Source: Vitrella brassicaformis (lineage: Eukaryota > Sar > Vitrellaceae). Taken from it: a stretch of 64,000 nucleotides of DNA. The notes under the pieces were generated by a model. It was not told the DNA's origin. It saw nothing but the letters and a program-made list of their open reading frames with translations, and did not search any database. Of the stretch, positions 34,486 to 46,613 are shown one piece after another (positions within the stretch are counted from its first letter, which is position 1; each line of letters begins with the position of its first letter). The stretch is taken from contig CDMY01000463.1 in assembly GCA_001179505.1 (NCBI GenBank), forward strand, positions 1 to 64,000, written 5' to 3'. The position numbers were made by a program, and so were the translations under genes.

Positions 34486-37400
34486 ATGACGCTTTGGGCG
34501 ACAGCATGGAGTTCGCTGCGTCTGGAGGGCTGCCTCACGCTGGCAGCGTCAGCGATGCTGGCGCGAGAGTACCGGCTGGCCATCCTCATGACATCCATCG
34601 CTGCCGTGGCCACACAAGTGAAGCGGCGGAAGACAGATGGACAGCAGGGAGAAGATCCGAAAGCCAGATCTGTCTTCTACGAGGAGCGGCAGACGCCTCA
34701 CGGAAGCGTGGCCTTTGCTGTGATTGCCCTGCCGACCCTGATAGCATCCAGCCCCCTGCAGTCATTGCGCAGAGGTCAGTCAGGCTGCACGCCACCAAAG
34801 GAATGAATGGATGGATGGCACTGTGGGCACATTCGGTGTGTGTTGGTTGCAACAGGAGTGTACAGGAGCGCGGTGATCTGTTGCCTTCTGGGGTCTGTGC
34901 AGGCGCTCATCGACCGCACTGTGGGTCACCTGATGGGTGTGACGGCACACGCCATCGAGCTCATTGTGCTCACGGGCATTCCCAAGCTCATACACCTGTT
35001 CACTGCGCCCGAAGGTGATGATGATGATGATCTGCCCTGCCCACACACACGGACGGACGGGTGTTTAAATGTCATTAATCGTGCTGACCTTGTTGTCTGT
35101 CGTCTGTCTGTCAGATGTGGGTGCGAACGACTATCTGTCTTGGTTCCCGCTGTGTTTTTTCGTGCTGCATAAGCTGCTGACGTATGCCTGCTTTCGACTG
35201 TCACCTAGGTGAGAAGCATCGGCAACAGGAGGCAGGCACGTGTGGACGGACCATCACGCCGTCCTTGTGCTTCCTCCGTTTGGTCATCAGGTGTTACACC
35301 TTTGTCGAGGGCTGTCTTGTGTCTGGCTGCGGGGCGCTGGTCGGCGCGGCAGCCATCGTGGGAGCCACCAAGGTATGCAGACAGACAGAGGGGAAAGAAA
35401 TGCACCACATTCTCTCGCTCTTGCTTTAAATGTCAGGGATTCATCGGCTGGGCGCCTCCTACGACCTTCTCTGCCGTGATGGTGCTGGTGATTGGGAGCT
35501 GGATCGCACTCGCCACACTAGTATACCGCACAATCCCGCCCAAGTACAGGGCGGCTGGAGGGCTGGCGGGGCTGCTGGTGGCCATGGGGGTGTTCATGGG
35601 GTGGGGGCTGCGATTCCCTGCACACTGGAGGAGATTCGCTGCTGGTCAGCTGGCACATGGCGCGCATACGCACACGGGGACACACACACACGCACACACA
35701 CATACATCCGACGGTATGTATTGCCTCCTTCACAGATCCCCCATTTATGTGGCTGTTGCGTGCGGTGTTCGAGCACCCCACCCGCCGATGGCTGACGCTC
35801 TACTGGCTCACATGCCTAGCCGTCGGCGTGCCAACGATCCACTTCATCGCTCGCATGATACCCACATCCCCACCCACACCCACACACACCCAGACAGAAC
35901 CAACGGCACAGAACAAGCCAGACCGAGATCGAGATCGAGATCGAAAACGAGGGCGGGAGCGAGGGGGTGAGGATGACGGCACCCAGGTGCAGTCGGAGAC
36001 GGGCTCTGCGTCAACTGTGGGCACGTCGCCGTCAGCTCAGTGTGTGGAGGACATGGCAGTGGATAACGCTGCCCACAACGGGCTACGTGAACTGAGGAGG
36101 GATAATGGCGCGGTATCTGTATCTGCTGCTGTGGGTGGACGGGACGAAAGCGGTGATGGTGACAGGGGGAGGCGGCGGCTGGTCATACTGCGGAAGCTTT
36201 TTCATGTGCTGGCGGCCGTGCTCTTCCTGCCGCCCATACAGATGAAAGAGGTACGTCACGTCGATCGATGGATCACTGGATGGATGGATGGTGTTGCGTT
36301 CGTTGTGCAGGTAGAGTTCTTGGGTTTGGCGCTCTTTGTGGCATTCATACTCTTTCTTGTCGTCGAAACATGCAGGTAACTTAAGTAATTGCAGACAGAC
36401 AGACAGACAGACACACAGACAGAAGCCCTGTGTGATGTGATCGTCCTTTTCTACGCGTACGCATTTGGTGTGTGTCGTATACAGGGCGACTGAGGTGATC
36501 GGCATCGGGCCGATACTGCAGCAATTTGTCGACCGGTACGTACCGACCGAAGCCCTCACACGAAATCTCCCTGCGGGTGAGGTGACGGTGGTGTGTATGT
36601 TGTGGTTTGTGTTGTGTGTGCAGGTATCTGGACGACCGTGACAGCAACGGTTTGGTGCTGACACACATCTATCTCCTGACGGGGTGCGCCATGCCCATCT
36701 GGCTAGAAGCCATCGCATCAGAAGCAGGTCAAGACAGACACCACACACACACAGCCAGCTCGCCGACGCGACACATACACCTGTTTGTTCTTCTCGGTGA
36801 TTCATGGTGTGTGGTGTCGTGTCGGTGGGTGCGGTGCTCAGGTGCGTCCCCCAGTGCTCTGAGGGCATCGCTGGGCATCCTCACGGTCGCTGTAGGGGAC
36901 GCCGCGGTACGGACGGCACACCACACCACACCCACATAAGCCAGGCAGCTTACGACCATGGTTGGTTGGTTGGTCGGTTGGTTGGTCGATGGATGCCTTG
37001 CTTGCTTCAGGCAGCGGTCATTGGCGTGACTGTGGGCCGCATCAGGTGGTGGGGGTCTATTAAAAGCGTCGAGGGTAAGTGCATTAATGACGCTCACCAG
37101 ACGGACATACATACAGACAGACAGACAGACAATGACACCGCCAGCCTCTGATGTCCGTCTGATGTGGCCCGCCTGCCTGGCTGCCTGCCTGCCTGCCTGC
37201 ATCCATCGATCAGGCACGTTGGCCTTTGCCCTTGTGGGGTCCATTGTGGCCGTCACATCCGGACTCGCAACCATACAGGTGACTCACATAAAGCCCAATA
37301 GACACTGGTAGGTCGTCTCGGCATGGTTGTTGGCCGCGTGTCTGGCAGAACACAGCCGAGCTGCATCTGCTGCGCGTGTGTCTGCTGCTGACGGCCGTCG

Positions 37401-37629
37401 TAGAGGTGAGTAGGCAGAGAGAGAGAGAGCGTGCGCACAGATGGCAATCTTGCCATATTTGTGAGAGGCTTTTGCTGTCGTGTGCTTCATTCAGACCTTC
37501 ACGGCAGACGTCGACAACGTGATATTGCCCGTGTTCATTTGCTGCATCTATAATTCGTTCAGGCCAATGCTGGCCGCCCTTCCCGACACCATACTACACC
37601 CAGCCACACCCGGCCACCTGACTGAGTGA
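34486..37629 (+). CDS. DOLK: Dolichol kinase
   Basis: About a dozen exons encode a large polytopic protein of the DOLK/SEC59 family. The N-terminal two thirds is a series of hydrophobic helices interrupted by a long charged loop with Arg-Asp repeats (about 35915-35965). The conserved C-terminal CTP-kinase region reads [73 protein letters not shown] and DVDNVILPV. Dolichol kinase uses CTP to make dolichyl phosphate in the ER membrane, the carrier for N-glycans, O- and C-mannosylation and GPI anchors. The ATG at 34486 starts a short hydrophilic stretch followed by helix 1. The gene is divergent from the TAxAL protein. Confidence 0.87.
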
Positions 37630-38104
37630 CGATGGATGACGGGCGGCTCGGCCTGCAATACCGCTGTGCACGTGTGTCCCTATTTGTCGAACTGGATGGA
37701 TCCATGGATGGATGGATGGATGTGGTGTCTGTGGTGTATGTGCAGTCTGCATGCCATGCGTGGGTTGTCTGGACAGCCCAGCGGTCTTTGTTTGTATAGC
37801 TTCCTGTCTGTCTGTGTGGTGCACTGCATGTGATGAGGTGACGCCAAGTGGCTGTGCGTGAAGTGAAAGCGAAAAGCAATGCATTCATCGTATTCACCTT
37901 CAACCGTTTTACGCTACCCCGCCCCACAATTGGTTTGACTCCCCTCCTCGGCAGTTTTTGTTAGTTGCCAATAGGGAGCCGCTGTGACGCCCGTCAGGTA
38001 AGTGTGCCCTCCCAGCACCACAAACGCCGCCGCTGACTCGAGTCGCTTCTGCTGCCTGCCTCCAGGCGGTGTTATCAAGTGGGTAGGTCACATCAATCAC
38101 CAGG

Positions 38105-40708
38105 ATGGCCACCGGGAGACCCAAAGCCGTGTTCATCATAGATGGCGCCTACGTACAGGTCAGGTGCACACCCACCTACACCAAACAACACCACAGCCCA
38201 GCCACACGAGACGCATTGGTGTGCATCAATCACGACCACCGTGTGTAGCGGTCTGGTGTGTCTGGTGGTACGTGTGTCTGGTTTGGTGTGCTTGGTTGAC
38301 TGTCTGACTGACTGGCTGACAAACACATCACACGAATCATCAGGCGAATTACAAGGAGTCTCAGCGTGACCGATCTGACCTGATGGGTGAGGTGTTCTGC
38401 CACCGGATGCTCAAGTACGTGCAGGACACCCTGGGCGTCGACAACTCACAAACATTCTACTACGACGGAGACCCCGACAAATGGTAGGTATACATGTGAT
38501 GTGATGGGCCACACACGCCTACCACAGAGATAGCCTGGCCTCGGTCATCTATCTGCCTGTGGTGTCTGTCTGTCGTAGGTACTCGAAGGTGACTCGTGGC
38601 AGGGGTCGTGATGCAGACCGCCAGAAGCGCACCGAGTTCCACAGCTTCCTCAGGCAGCAGCGCATCAACGTGCAGCTATTTGACTTCAAAAAGCAGGGCG
38701 TCGGCTACAGCGACACCACCGGCGAGAAGTCACAAGGTGGGCGGGCGGTGACGCAGCAATCGGTTCACGTCTGTAGTGTCGACCTCTGTGTGTGTGTGTG
38801 TGGTGTTGGCGTCAGGTTGGGTGCAGCGCGGGGCTGACTGTTCCATCGCTATGAAGATGCTCGAGACGGCCTACGGTATATATGCCGGCGCACCTGTCGC
38901 TCACAGTCACATTGGTTGCCGATCTCTCTGTGTTTGGTCTGGCCTCTGTGTGTCAGAGAATTCGCCCGACTTCATCCGTGCGGGGCAGCCGGCATCTCCG
39001 ACGGCGGCCGATCAGGGCGAGAGCAGCAGCAGCCAACACGCACCGCCCGACATCAAGATGATAGTCCTGTAAGTAACCAACCTTACGAACGAACAGAGAG
39101 GCCTGATGTGTGTCAGGTCAGGTTGATCCGATCCATGTATGTGTTGTTGACTGGGCTGGTTGTGTCAGGTTTGCGGGTGACTCGGACTTCTCTGAGGCGG
39201 TTGACAAGTGCCGCCAGCTCAAGCTGAGAGTGGCCATCGTCGGATACTCACACTCCATCTCGTAAGCTAAGCAGGCAAACCACCCCACCCATACACACAC
39301 ACACACACACACAGAGAGGCGAAGCACAGCTGAGCTGCCCATGTGTGTCTGTGTGTGTGTGTCTGTGTGTGTGTGTTGTGCAGCGGTGAGTTGAAGACCA
39401 AACCCAAGGAGGTGCGGATCATCGAGTTGGACCAGCCGCCCCACTGCCACCAGTGGCCCACATACAGCATACCCAAGGACAAGACAACAACACAGCAACA
39501 TCAGCGCAAGAACCGCAACAAGCACATCCAAAACGCCAGCGACGGCCCCATCGACCTCACACAAGCCGACAACAACGGCGCACCCACAGCAGCAGCTGCA
39601 GCAGCCGCCCCCGCCTACCAGCCCATCCCTCCCCTCCCTCCCCTCCTGCGCCCCCCCTTACCCTTCTCATACCAGCAGCAGCAGCAGCAGCACACCAGCC
39701 CCATGTTTCGCCCGGTCGGCAGTGGGCCGGGTGGCGTCGCTGACGCCAGTCCGAACCAGCCAGTGGCACAGCCCCGCGGCGGATTGGCACAACAGCTCGA
39801 AAAGGATCGCACTGGCGACCTGGGGGCAGGGCCGCCGAGGGATGGTGCTGGGGCAGCTGGGGGCATGATGGACGTCTCGGCATCTGGAGGCGTGGCTGGT
39901 GGGGGTGGTCGTCGGCCGCCCGTGTCGCCCGACTCGCAGCCGCTGCCGATGGCTGGCGTGACTTACACGTATCAGCCGCCGGACTTCGACTACGACCTTG
40001 ACGAGGGTAGCAAGAGGGCGCTGACAGAGGTTGTGCGGGGGACCATGATGCACACGGCGATGGGCGACTGGATGGGGGCGCTGGAGAGCGGCATCAAGGG
40101 GGCCTTCCCGTCGCTGGGCTTCCTGTGCGTCAAGGGCAGCCACATGGAGATGACCTCCACCATGCCCTTCTGCCTGTACCACGATAACGACGATCGGGTG
40201 AGTGAGCAGAGGAGCATGTGATCCACACACACACACACAGCCGTGGCTCTCGGTGGCTTGTGTGTCTGATCAATGAATGCAGTCTGTTGTGGTGTGTCTC
40301 TGCACCAAGCACCAGCAGTCCCCCGCTGCCGGAGCGTCCCCCCAGCCCGCTCCCAATCTGCCGCCCACCTGCACATTCAATTCCCGCTTCGCCGCCAAGG
40401 ACATCGCTGACATCCACACCGCCCTTCACAACATCCTCAACAAAGGCAACGGCGATGCACAGGATGCCGAGCCCCTGCCGGTCCCCCGCGACGAGGCCGA
40501 GGAGCGGCACCAGCAGGAGCAGATTTTGGACGAGCTGCTCGACCGCATTGGCGACGACCACACGGCAGCAGCGGCCAGCCGCCACGGCTTCGAGCTGAGC
40601 TCGGACGGCTCTTGTCGGATCGCCGTGTTCCACGTGAGCGACAGGGCCATGACGCGGCGCGTCCAGTGGGCCGACTGCCATGTGCTGGTGGTCAAGTGGG
40701 GCAGCTAG
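38105..40708 (+). CDS. NYN-domain (LabA/DUF88-like) putative RNase
   Basis: Exon 1 (38105-38158) encodes MATGRPKAVFIIDGAYVQ and joins in phase to exon 2 at 38344. NYN/PIN-like features follow: IIDGAYVQANY (first Asp), TFYYDGDPDKW, QRGADCSIAMKML (Lys/Asp region) and IVLFAGDSDFSEAV (GDSDF acidic motif). The order matches the NYN domain of LabA-like proteins, predicted metal-dependent RNases. Behind the domain is a long Gln/Pro/Ala/Gly-rich low-complexity region. A C-terminal part follows (YTYQPPDFDYDLDEG to HVLVVKWGS) that I do not recognise. All three introns checked in the NYN part are GT-AG. RNA substrate and compartment are unknown. Confidence 0.82.
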
Positions 40709-41205
40709 GCTGGTGGGGGGTGGCTGGGAGATTGGTGGGGCGCTGCATTCATTGTGTGGCGCGAGCCACGTGGGCGAGAGATAGATGAAGAATGATTCAT
40801 TCGTATGTACAGAGAGGGGGCCTTGGTTGGTTGGTTGGATGGATGGTTGGTTGGTTGGGTGAGATGGAGAGGTGTTGTGAGAAGAGAAAGGGTTATTTGT
40901 CTCCTCTGCAACGCTGCCTGCCTGGGTGCGTCTGCTGGGTGTGCCTGTTGTGTTGGTTGCGTGCGTTGTGTCCTCCCATTCATTCAATCATCTTGCGGAT
41001 GAACGAGAGGTCACGACGCTGTTCACCACACACTGATGCACACACCACACCCAACGTCACGCACTGCAGGAGCTGGGCGATTGAATGAGGACCGAACTCG
41101 TACATCATCAGACCCATTGCATGACTGCTGTTGCATCGAGCTGCGAATCACATACCTGCCGCTAAGTTCGTTCGTACAGACGCAAACTGGTTGGCGATGG
41201 CAGCA
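40709..41205. other. Convergent 3' region
   Basis: A GGTT run lies near 40828-40858. On the minus strand a short frame (QRRDLSFIRKMIE-stop, near 40985-41021) and one reading SSHAMGLMMYEFGPHSIAQLLQ (near 41065-41130) look coding. They could be alternative 3' exons of the phospholipase D gene, but the phasing needs an implausibly short intron. Confidence 0.35.
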
Positions 41206-44200
41206 TCAGTATGTAGCATTTCCCATAATGGGCGCAACAAACAAGGGGAGCTCAAGGTCTTCAATATATTTCCTGCGTGAAGGCAGTCCAGACGCGACAC
41301 ACACGAGGGTACAAGAGGGGCCAGCGAATGCATCAATTTGTGGAGTGTCTGAGCCAGCCGGTCTCACTGCACTGCCCCACTGCCCCACTCACTTGTATTT
41401 TCCAGGGTCCGGTCCGAAGATGCTGTGCGGACAGAAAGGAGACATGATGCAAGGAGACACGATGCAAGTCATTGCAAGGTTGCATGAGGATAAGTCACCT
41501 GATGTGCCAGGGGAACAGCTGGCTGATGGCCTCCACGCGGTCGCGCACTTGCTTTTCCTCCGCAGTCTGGTCACCCGGCTGTAGCAGCCAGACCTTGTTG
41601 CCTGCATGGTCGCACCAAAGAGACATACGCATGATCGCATGAATGCACCATATATAGCGTGCCGCTCACCCAGGGCGTACTCGACAATCTCGTTTGAGAT
41701 TCCACCCGTCCAGGTGAACTTCTTCTCAAAGATGGAGGAGTGGCCAAAACCAAACACCAGGATGCAAGCAGTGACTGTTGTGCCGCCATCAATCGTACTG
41801 CTTGTTGAAGTTCGTGTCCAAGTAGAGGAGGTGAGGCAGAATTGTGAAAGGTGTCTGTCCGCCTCGCGTCAATTCGTCAAGGGCCTGAAAGGACCCGAAC
41901 AAGGCGGAGACACAAGGGGACAGCCCCAGCCGCTCAGACGGGTCGATGCGTGCAACTTGGCTGACTTTTGCATTCGCCTTGGCGGATTTGTGGAAAAGCT
42001 TCGCAAGCTCGTGAGGCTTTTTGTCGAGCTTGTCGAGGAGTTCCTGTGCGTAGCTGCAAAGACGAGAATGTGTCGACTTGTCATAGATCCGCAGAGAGAG
42101 AGCTTACGTTGGAGCGATCCTCTTGTGCACTTTGGGCTTGAACAGCTGATCGCGGAACGACTTGACGGCCTCCCGTCCGCGGACTTCCATGGCCGTCTCG
42201 AGGTCCATGTATCTGATGCCATCACAGAGACAAGGCGCATTCTCCAGTCGTGCACATACAAGTCAAGCCGGACCCGAGCATTGAGCGGTCATTCATGTTG
42301 GCGCTGCCAATCTTCACACAAACAAACGAACAAACAAGCAGAAAGAAAACAAGTGCAGCGTCTGAGCAGCTAGCTCATCGTTCGCTACTGCTTACAATCG
42401 CATACTCTCCGTCCACAATCATTGCCTGCACACATAGCCGCCAAGAGAGAGAGGAACAAATCAGCGGAGACACATGATAAGATGTATAGTATAGTGTCCT
42501 TCTTTCCTTGCTGTGGACGTATGTATTGTAGAAGACGATCTCCCCGTTCCGACTGTCAAAGTCGGGCGCCTGCTCTTTTCCCTCTTTTGCCTGTTGGCGT
42601 CGTTTTTCCATCTCTTTGTTTGTCTCGAAGTCAGCTTTGCCCTGATGTGTACAAGAGATGACGACGCACACATGCTTAAGTGCCAGACACAACAATCAGG
42701 CGCCTTACATGGAAAAGAACAGTAAAGTAGTTTTTCAGTTGCTTGCTGGTCACTTTGTTGGTGCCCGTCTTGGCGTCCTTCTTGCGTGCCTCCTCCAGGA
42801 CTCTCTCCAAGGCCGGAATGAGCCCGCAATCCTTATCTGAAGGTCGGCAAGTCACAATGCAGCCCTTTTGAGCACCCATGAGCCTCTGTGTATGATGTCG
42901 GAGTACCGAAAAGGGTGAAGTATCGGTTGTAAAACAACTGAAGGCACACGCAGACAACAGAGCTGTGTCAAAGCAGACATCCATGCGCCTGTGTGGCTTA
43001 CGATCGCTTCTTTTGCGGACATTGATGTCACGAGAACGACCGAGAAGTCCTCATTTTTCTCGATTGCTCGCTTGATGCGCCTGTACATCGATAAACAACA
43101 CTCATTTATCATCTCAACCTTCTCTTTCCACCTACTTGTAAAGAGACTTGCCCAGCTTGTTTTTTGCGTGGAAGTTTTCACTCTCGGAATCCCACCTACA
43201 GCTTTCTGGCAGGTCGGCTTTCAAATCTCCGGAAGCCGGCTTGAATCGCGGCTGTATGAAATCATGCGGATCACTTATTAAATCCGGGTTCGGAGAGAAG
43301 GGGCGCTGAAAGTGATAAGCAGAGGGAGCAGACATCAGTCGTCAGGCATGTCGATAATCTGCTTCTTTCAGTCGACCAGGGCACTGGAGATAAAGTACTG
43401 ATTCTCAATGTAGACATACTACAGATGGCAACAGACAGAGACATCAACCAGGTGAGAAGGGGAATTACCAAGGGCGCCTCTATGTGCTCTCTATGTATAT
43501 AAGGTGAAATCTTCTTTGCGCCGTCGATGAGTCTCAGAGTGGTGTCGTAAATGGTCGTGCTGAGTATACACAAGAAGACACAGCGAACAACGAATGTTCA
43601 TTCGTGTGTATGTTGGAGACACTTGTCGGCTTTGCTTACATGGGATAAGAGTAGCCTGCATTTCTTAGCCAGTACCAGTCGCCAGTCACAAGCGCACGGC
43701 ATTCAGCGTTCGTCGCGCCAGTTGCACTTGCGTATTTGCCTCCCAATAGAGAGCGATTAATCTTCCTGAGTCTGTCGCCACGTGAAGTTTTGTCAACCTT
43801 CAAAACTTCTTTCCACTCGTCGGCAGTGGGCGGCAAGTTGTTGGATTGGCACTGAAAAGGAGAACCGCGCTTTCTTTGCTTTTTGTTTTATGGTGTTTAC
43901 CATGTATTCGAAGATTTTTTCTCGATCTGCAAACAGACTCGTGAGCTTGTAGGCATCGAAGTTCTCTTTGAGGGTCTTGCATCCCTTTCTCCATCTGGCA
44001 CGCACCGGAACGGCGGTAAAGGGGCAGAGCGAATATGAGGCAGCAGCAGAGGAAACAAAGAGATAACGCACCGATTGATGTGCACAGATGCGATGTCCGC
44101 AGCCGCTTTGCCAGTGACTCGGCACTGGGTGTCATGATGGTGCTTCTTAGCCGATCTCCGCTTCATGTGGTAGCGGTCATGTGAAGGTGTTTGGAGTTTG

Positions 44201-45779
44201 TCAGTATAAATGTCAATCCCTACGGTAGACACACACAATCCGCCGGAGTGTATGATAAGCTGGATGCACAACTTTATATACCGCCAACATAAGCGATTTC
44301 TCTGTTGATGATGACATTCTTCACGTGTGCCATCCGTATTGCCTCCATATTATCACCTGGCTTCTGGACTCACATGGATCAAAGAGAAGAACCGATGATA
44401 CATACAAACACATGACGCCAAACCTTGTAGGAGCACTCAGTATCGTCCTGCTTGTATGAAGCGTAACCCCTGCACAGATTTGTACGAGTTGTGAGAGACA
44501 TGGTATTGGGAGGCTTTTGATTTGGCGACTAGCGCAGCCGACCAGTCGGAGAAATAGAGGATACCGAGCTCCCAGAGTTTCTCCATAGTGTCGATCTTGG
44601 TGTTGTACTCATCTTGAAATCGGCCGGCGGCCATCTCTATATAGCACGACACAGGCATTGGATGTTGCGGGCAGGATGAGAGCCTCCTGATCGTGTCTCT
44701 TACCGTAGCCGAGTACGTATACTTTAACGCCCTGCTCACGTTCAGTCGGAGGAATACAAAGTCACAACACATGAGTTGCTTACCGTAAAATAGAGATGCC
44801 GCAAGACGTTTTGCAGTGTACTCTCTGGCTGGTGGGAGCCCATGAGAGGTGTATCGAGGTCGGTGTGCCAGCCGCTGAGATGAGCGAGAAGCTGTGAGTC
44901 GACAGAGAATGATATGCTATATCGCCTACGCGATGATCACTTCGTTCTCCCTCCCTAGCGGATTAGAGTTCAGACGAGGGCTCATCAGTCTGCCAATGAC
45001 AATGCAGGATGAAAGACGTATGCACCTGTCGATTCCCACTTACAAGCAATAGAGTTCCTGGTTTCGACGACAAGACAGCAGCAGAGTGACGATGGATGAA
45101 TGTTGCCTGTGCACTCATGAGTGCTTCGAATGTCTTATCTGTGCCTCCATTCTCATACTTCGTAATAGCCTAGGGGTGCCAGGGGGTGTCCCATATACCA
45201 CCACGGATCGAGTTTCTTTTCCTCTCCGAGACGGTATGTGAACGATTGCTCCGAGAGGGAAGCGACGAACGGAGCAAAAGTGCCTGCATTGCAACACATT
45301 ACAGGTGTCCAAGAGTCCCTGTGCCATTTAGAGTCCCCCAAACAGCGGGCTGCTCACACTTCCGCCAGGTGAAGGTCTGTGCAGACAGACAGACAGACAG
45401 ACAGGCAAACAGGCAGGCGGAGATACAGAGTCGTGCAGACCGGCACATAGAGAAAGCGCACCGTTTCGTCCCACTGATCGTTGATGAACCGCCCGCACTT
45501 GTCAGTCTCGAACTCTTCGGGACCGGATGAGCCAGCGTCGTCTTTGGCGAACGGGGAGCCCTTCGAAAGGAACGACGGCTGGCCCAGACCTCTCACTGAA
45601 CATAGAGCAGCACCTGCACGTACAAAGACATCGAGCAAGATGGTCGGCGATGCGCATTGCAGTGCAAATCTTCGCGTACTCGTCTCATTCCGCTGCCCGT
45701 TGCAGACGGTGGCTGCTTGGAAGGGCGGGACGGCGGAAGCGACGAGCAGAGCGAGAAGCGAAGAGGCGAAGAAATGCAT
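41206..45779 (-). CDS. Secreted phospholipase D family protein
   Basis: A gene of fifteen or more exons starts with a signal peptide (MHFFASSLLALLVASA). Two PLD modules are visible. The first has HVKNVIINREIAYVGGIDIY followed by the typical CRVTGKAAADIASVHINRW segment; here the HKD Asp is Asn. The second has NTYVHSK, then AMIVDGEYAI, then IGSANMNDRSM, giving HxKx4D and the GSANxNxRS motif if an 81-base intron (42426-42506) with a non-standard GA donor is removed. C-terminal exons encode AMEVRGREAVKSFRDQL, TGGISNEIVEYALG and a last exon ending APIMGNATY-stop (41206-41208). PLDs hydrolyse phospholipids, usually phosphatidylcholine, to phosphatidic acid. The signal peptide implies the secretory route rather than the cytosol. 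I see no C2 or PX/PH domain. Confidence 0.82.
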
Positions 45780-46160
45780 GTCTTCCGCTCCGAGAAGATC
45801 CTTGGAGACGGCAAAGCCCCCGGGAGCCCCCGTGACATGTGTTTGCGAAAAAGATCTGACGCGAAAGGCATGAGAGCTAACTCGCGCAAGAACAAGAGAA
45901 TGTCAGCATAGATACGAAATCATTCGAAGCACTCAAAAGCGCAAGATGAGTGAATGAATGATTCCTCAACGGCTGCGACAAACGGCTGCATCCCCCACGG
46001 CCAAGAAGGACGATGCATGGCTCAGTGCTGCCCTGCTCTGCTGGAAGGGTAGCTATCGATTCATTCAAGCGGCCAAGCCATGCAGGAATAGATGACGTCT
46101 CAGACTCACGCGGACTTTGCCTCACTCTTGAGTCTGCGGCAGGCTGGAGGGGCCGTCCAC

Positions 46161-46582
46161 TCATTGCCCTATCAGCGGCGCCCAATAGAGCATTCTCACA
46201 AGCGCCTTGGGGCTCGTCACACACGTACTCATAAATGAGACCTGCACACACGAATGTATGCGGCGCACCAAAACACGGATCGATGGATGCAGCCAGCCAC
46301 GTGATCGACTCCCTGTCTGTGTCATGCAGGCAGACTGAGTCCGTTTCATAGTCCCACCTTGGGCTTTGTCTCGCCGTGTTGGGCTATGGCGTCGATTTTG
46401 GCCTGTATGTCGCGTATCTCCCTCACCGACATGCCCCCAATAACCACACACACAACCACATCCGCGCTGGCCGGCACGAACCGACCCGCCTGGGTGGCGC
46501 CTCGCAGACCAGTGGCAGCAAACAGACCCCTGTAACACAACACAACTCGGAAGGATTGATCGTGTGAAGGCAGGAAGATTTC

Positions 46583-46613
<31 letters not shown>

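Noticed and set aside
45877-46251. Frame reading GLIYEYVCDEPQG as a C-terminal extension of the SCFD2-like protein
   Set aside because: The alternative phase (VSFMSTCVTSPKALVRMLYW, stop at 46161) matches the SCFD2 C terminus and joins in phase with the preceding exon.
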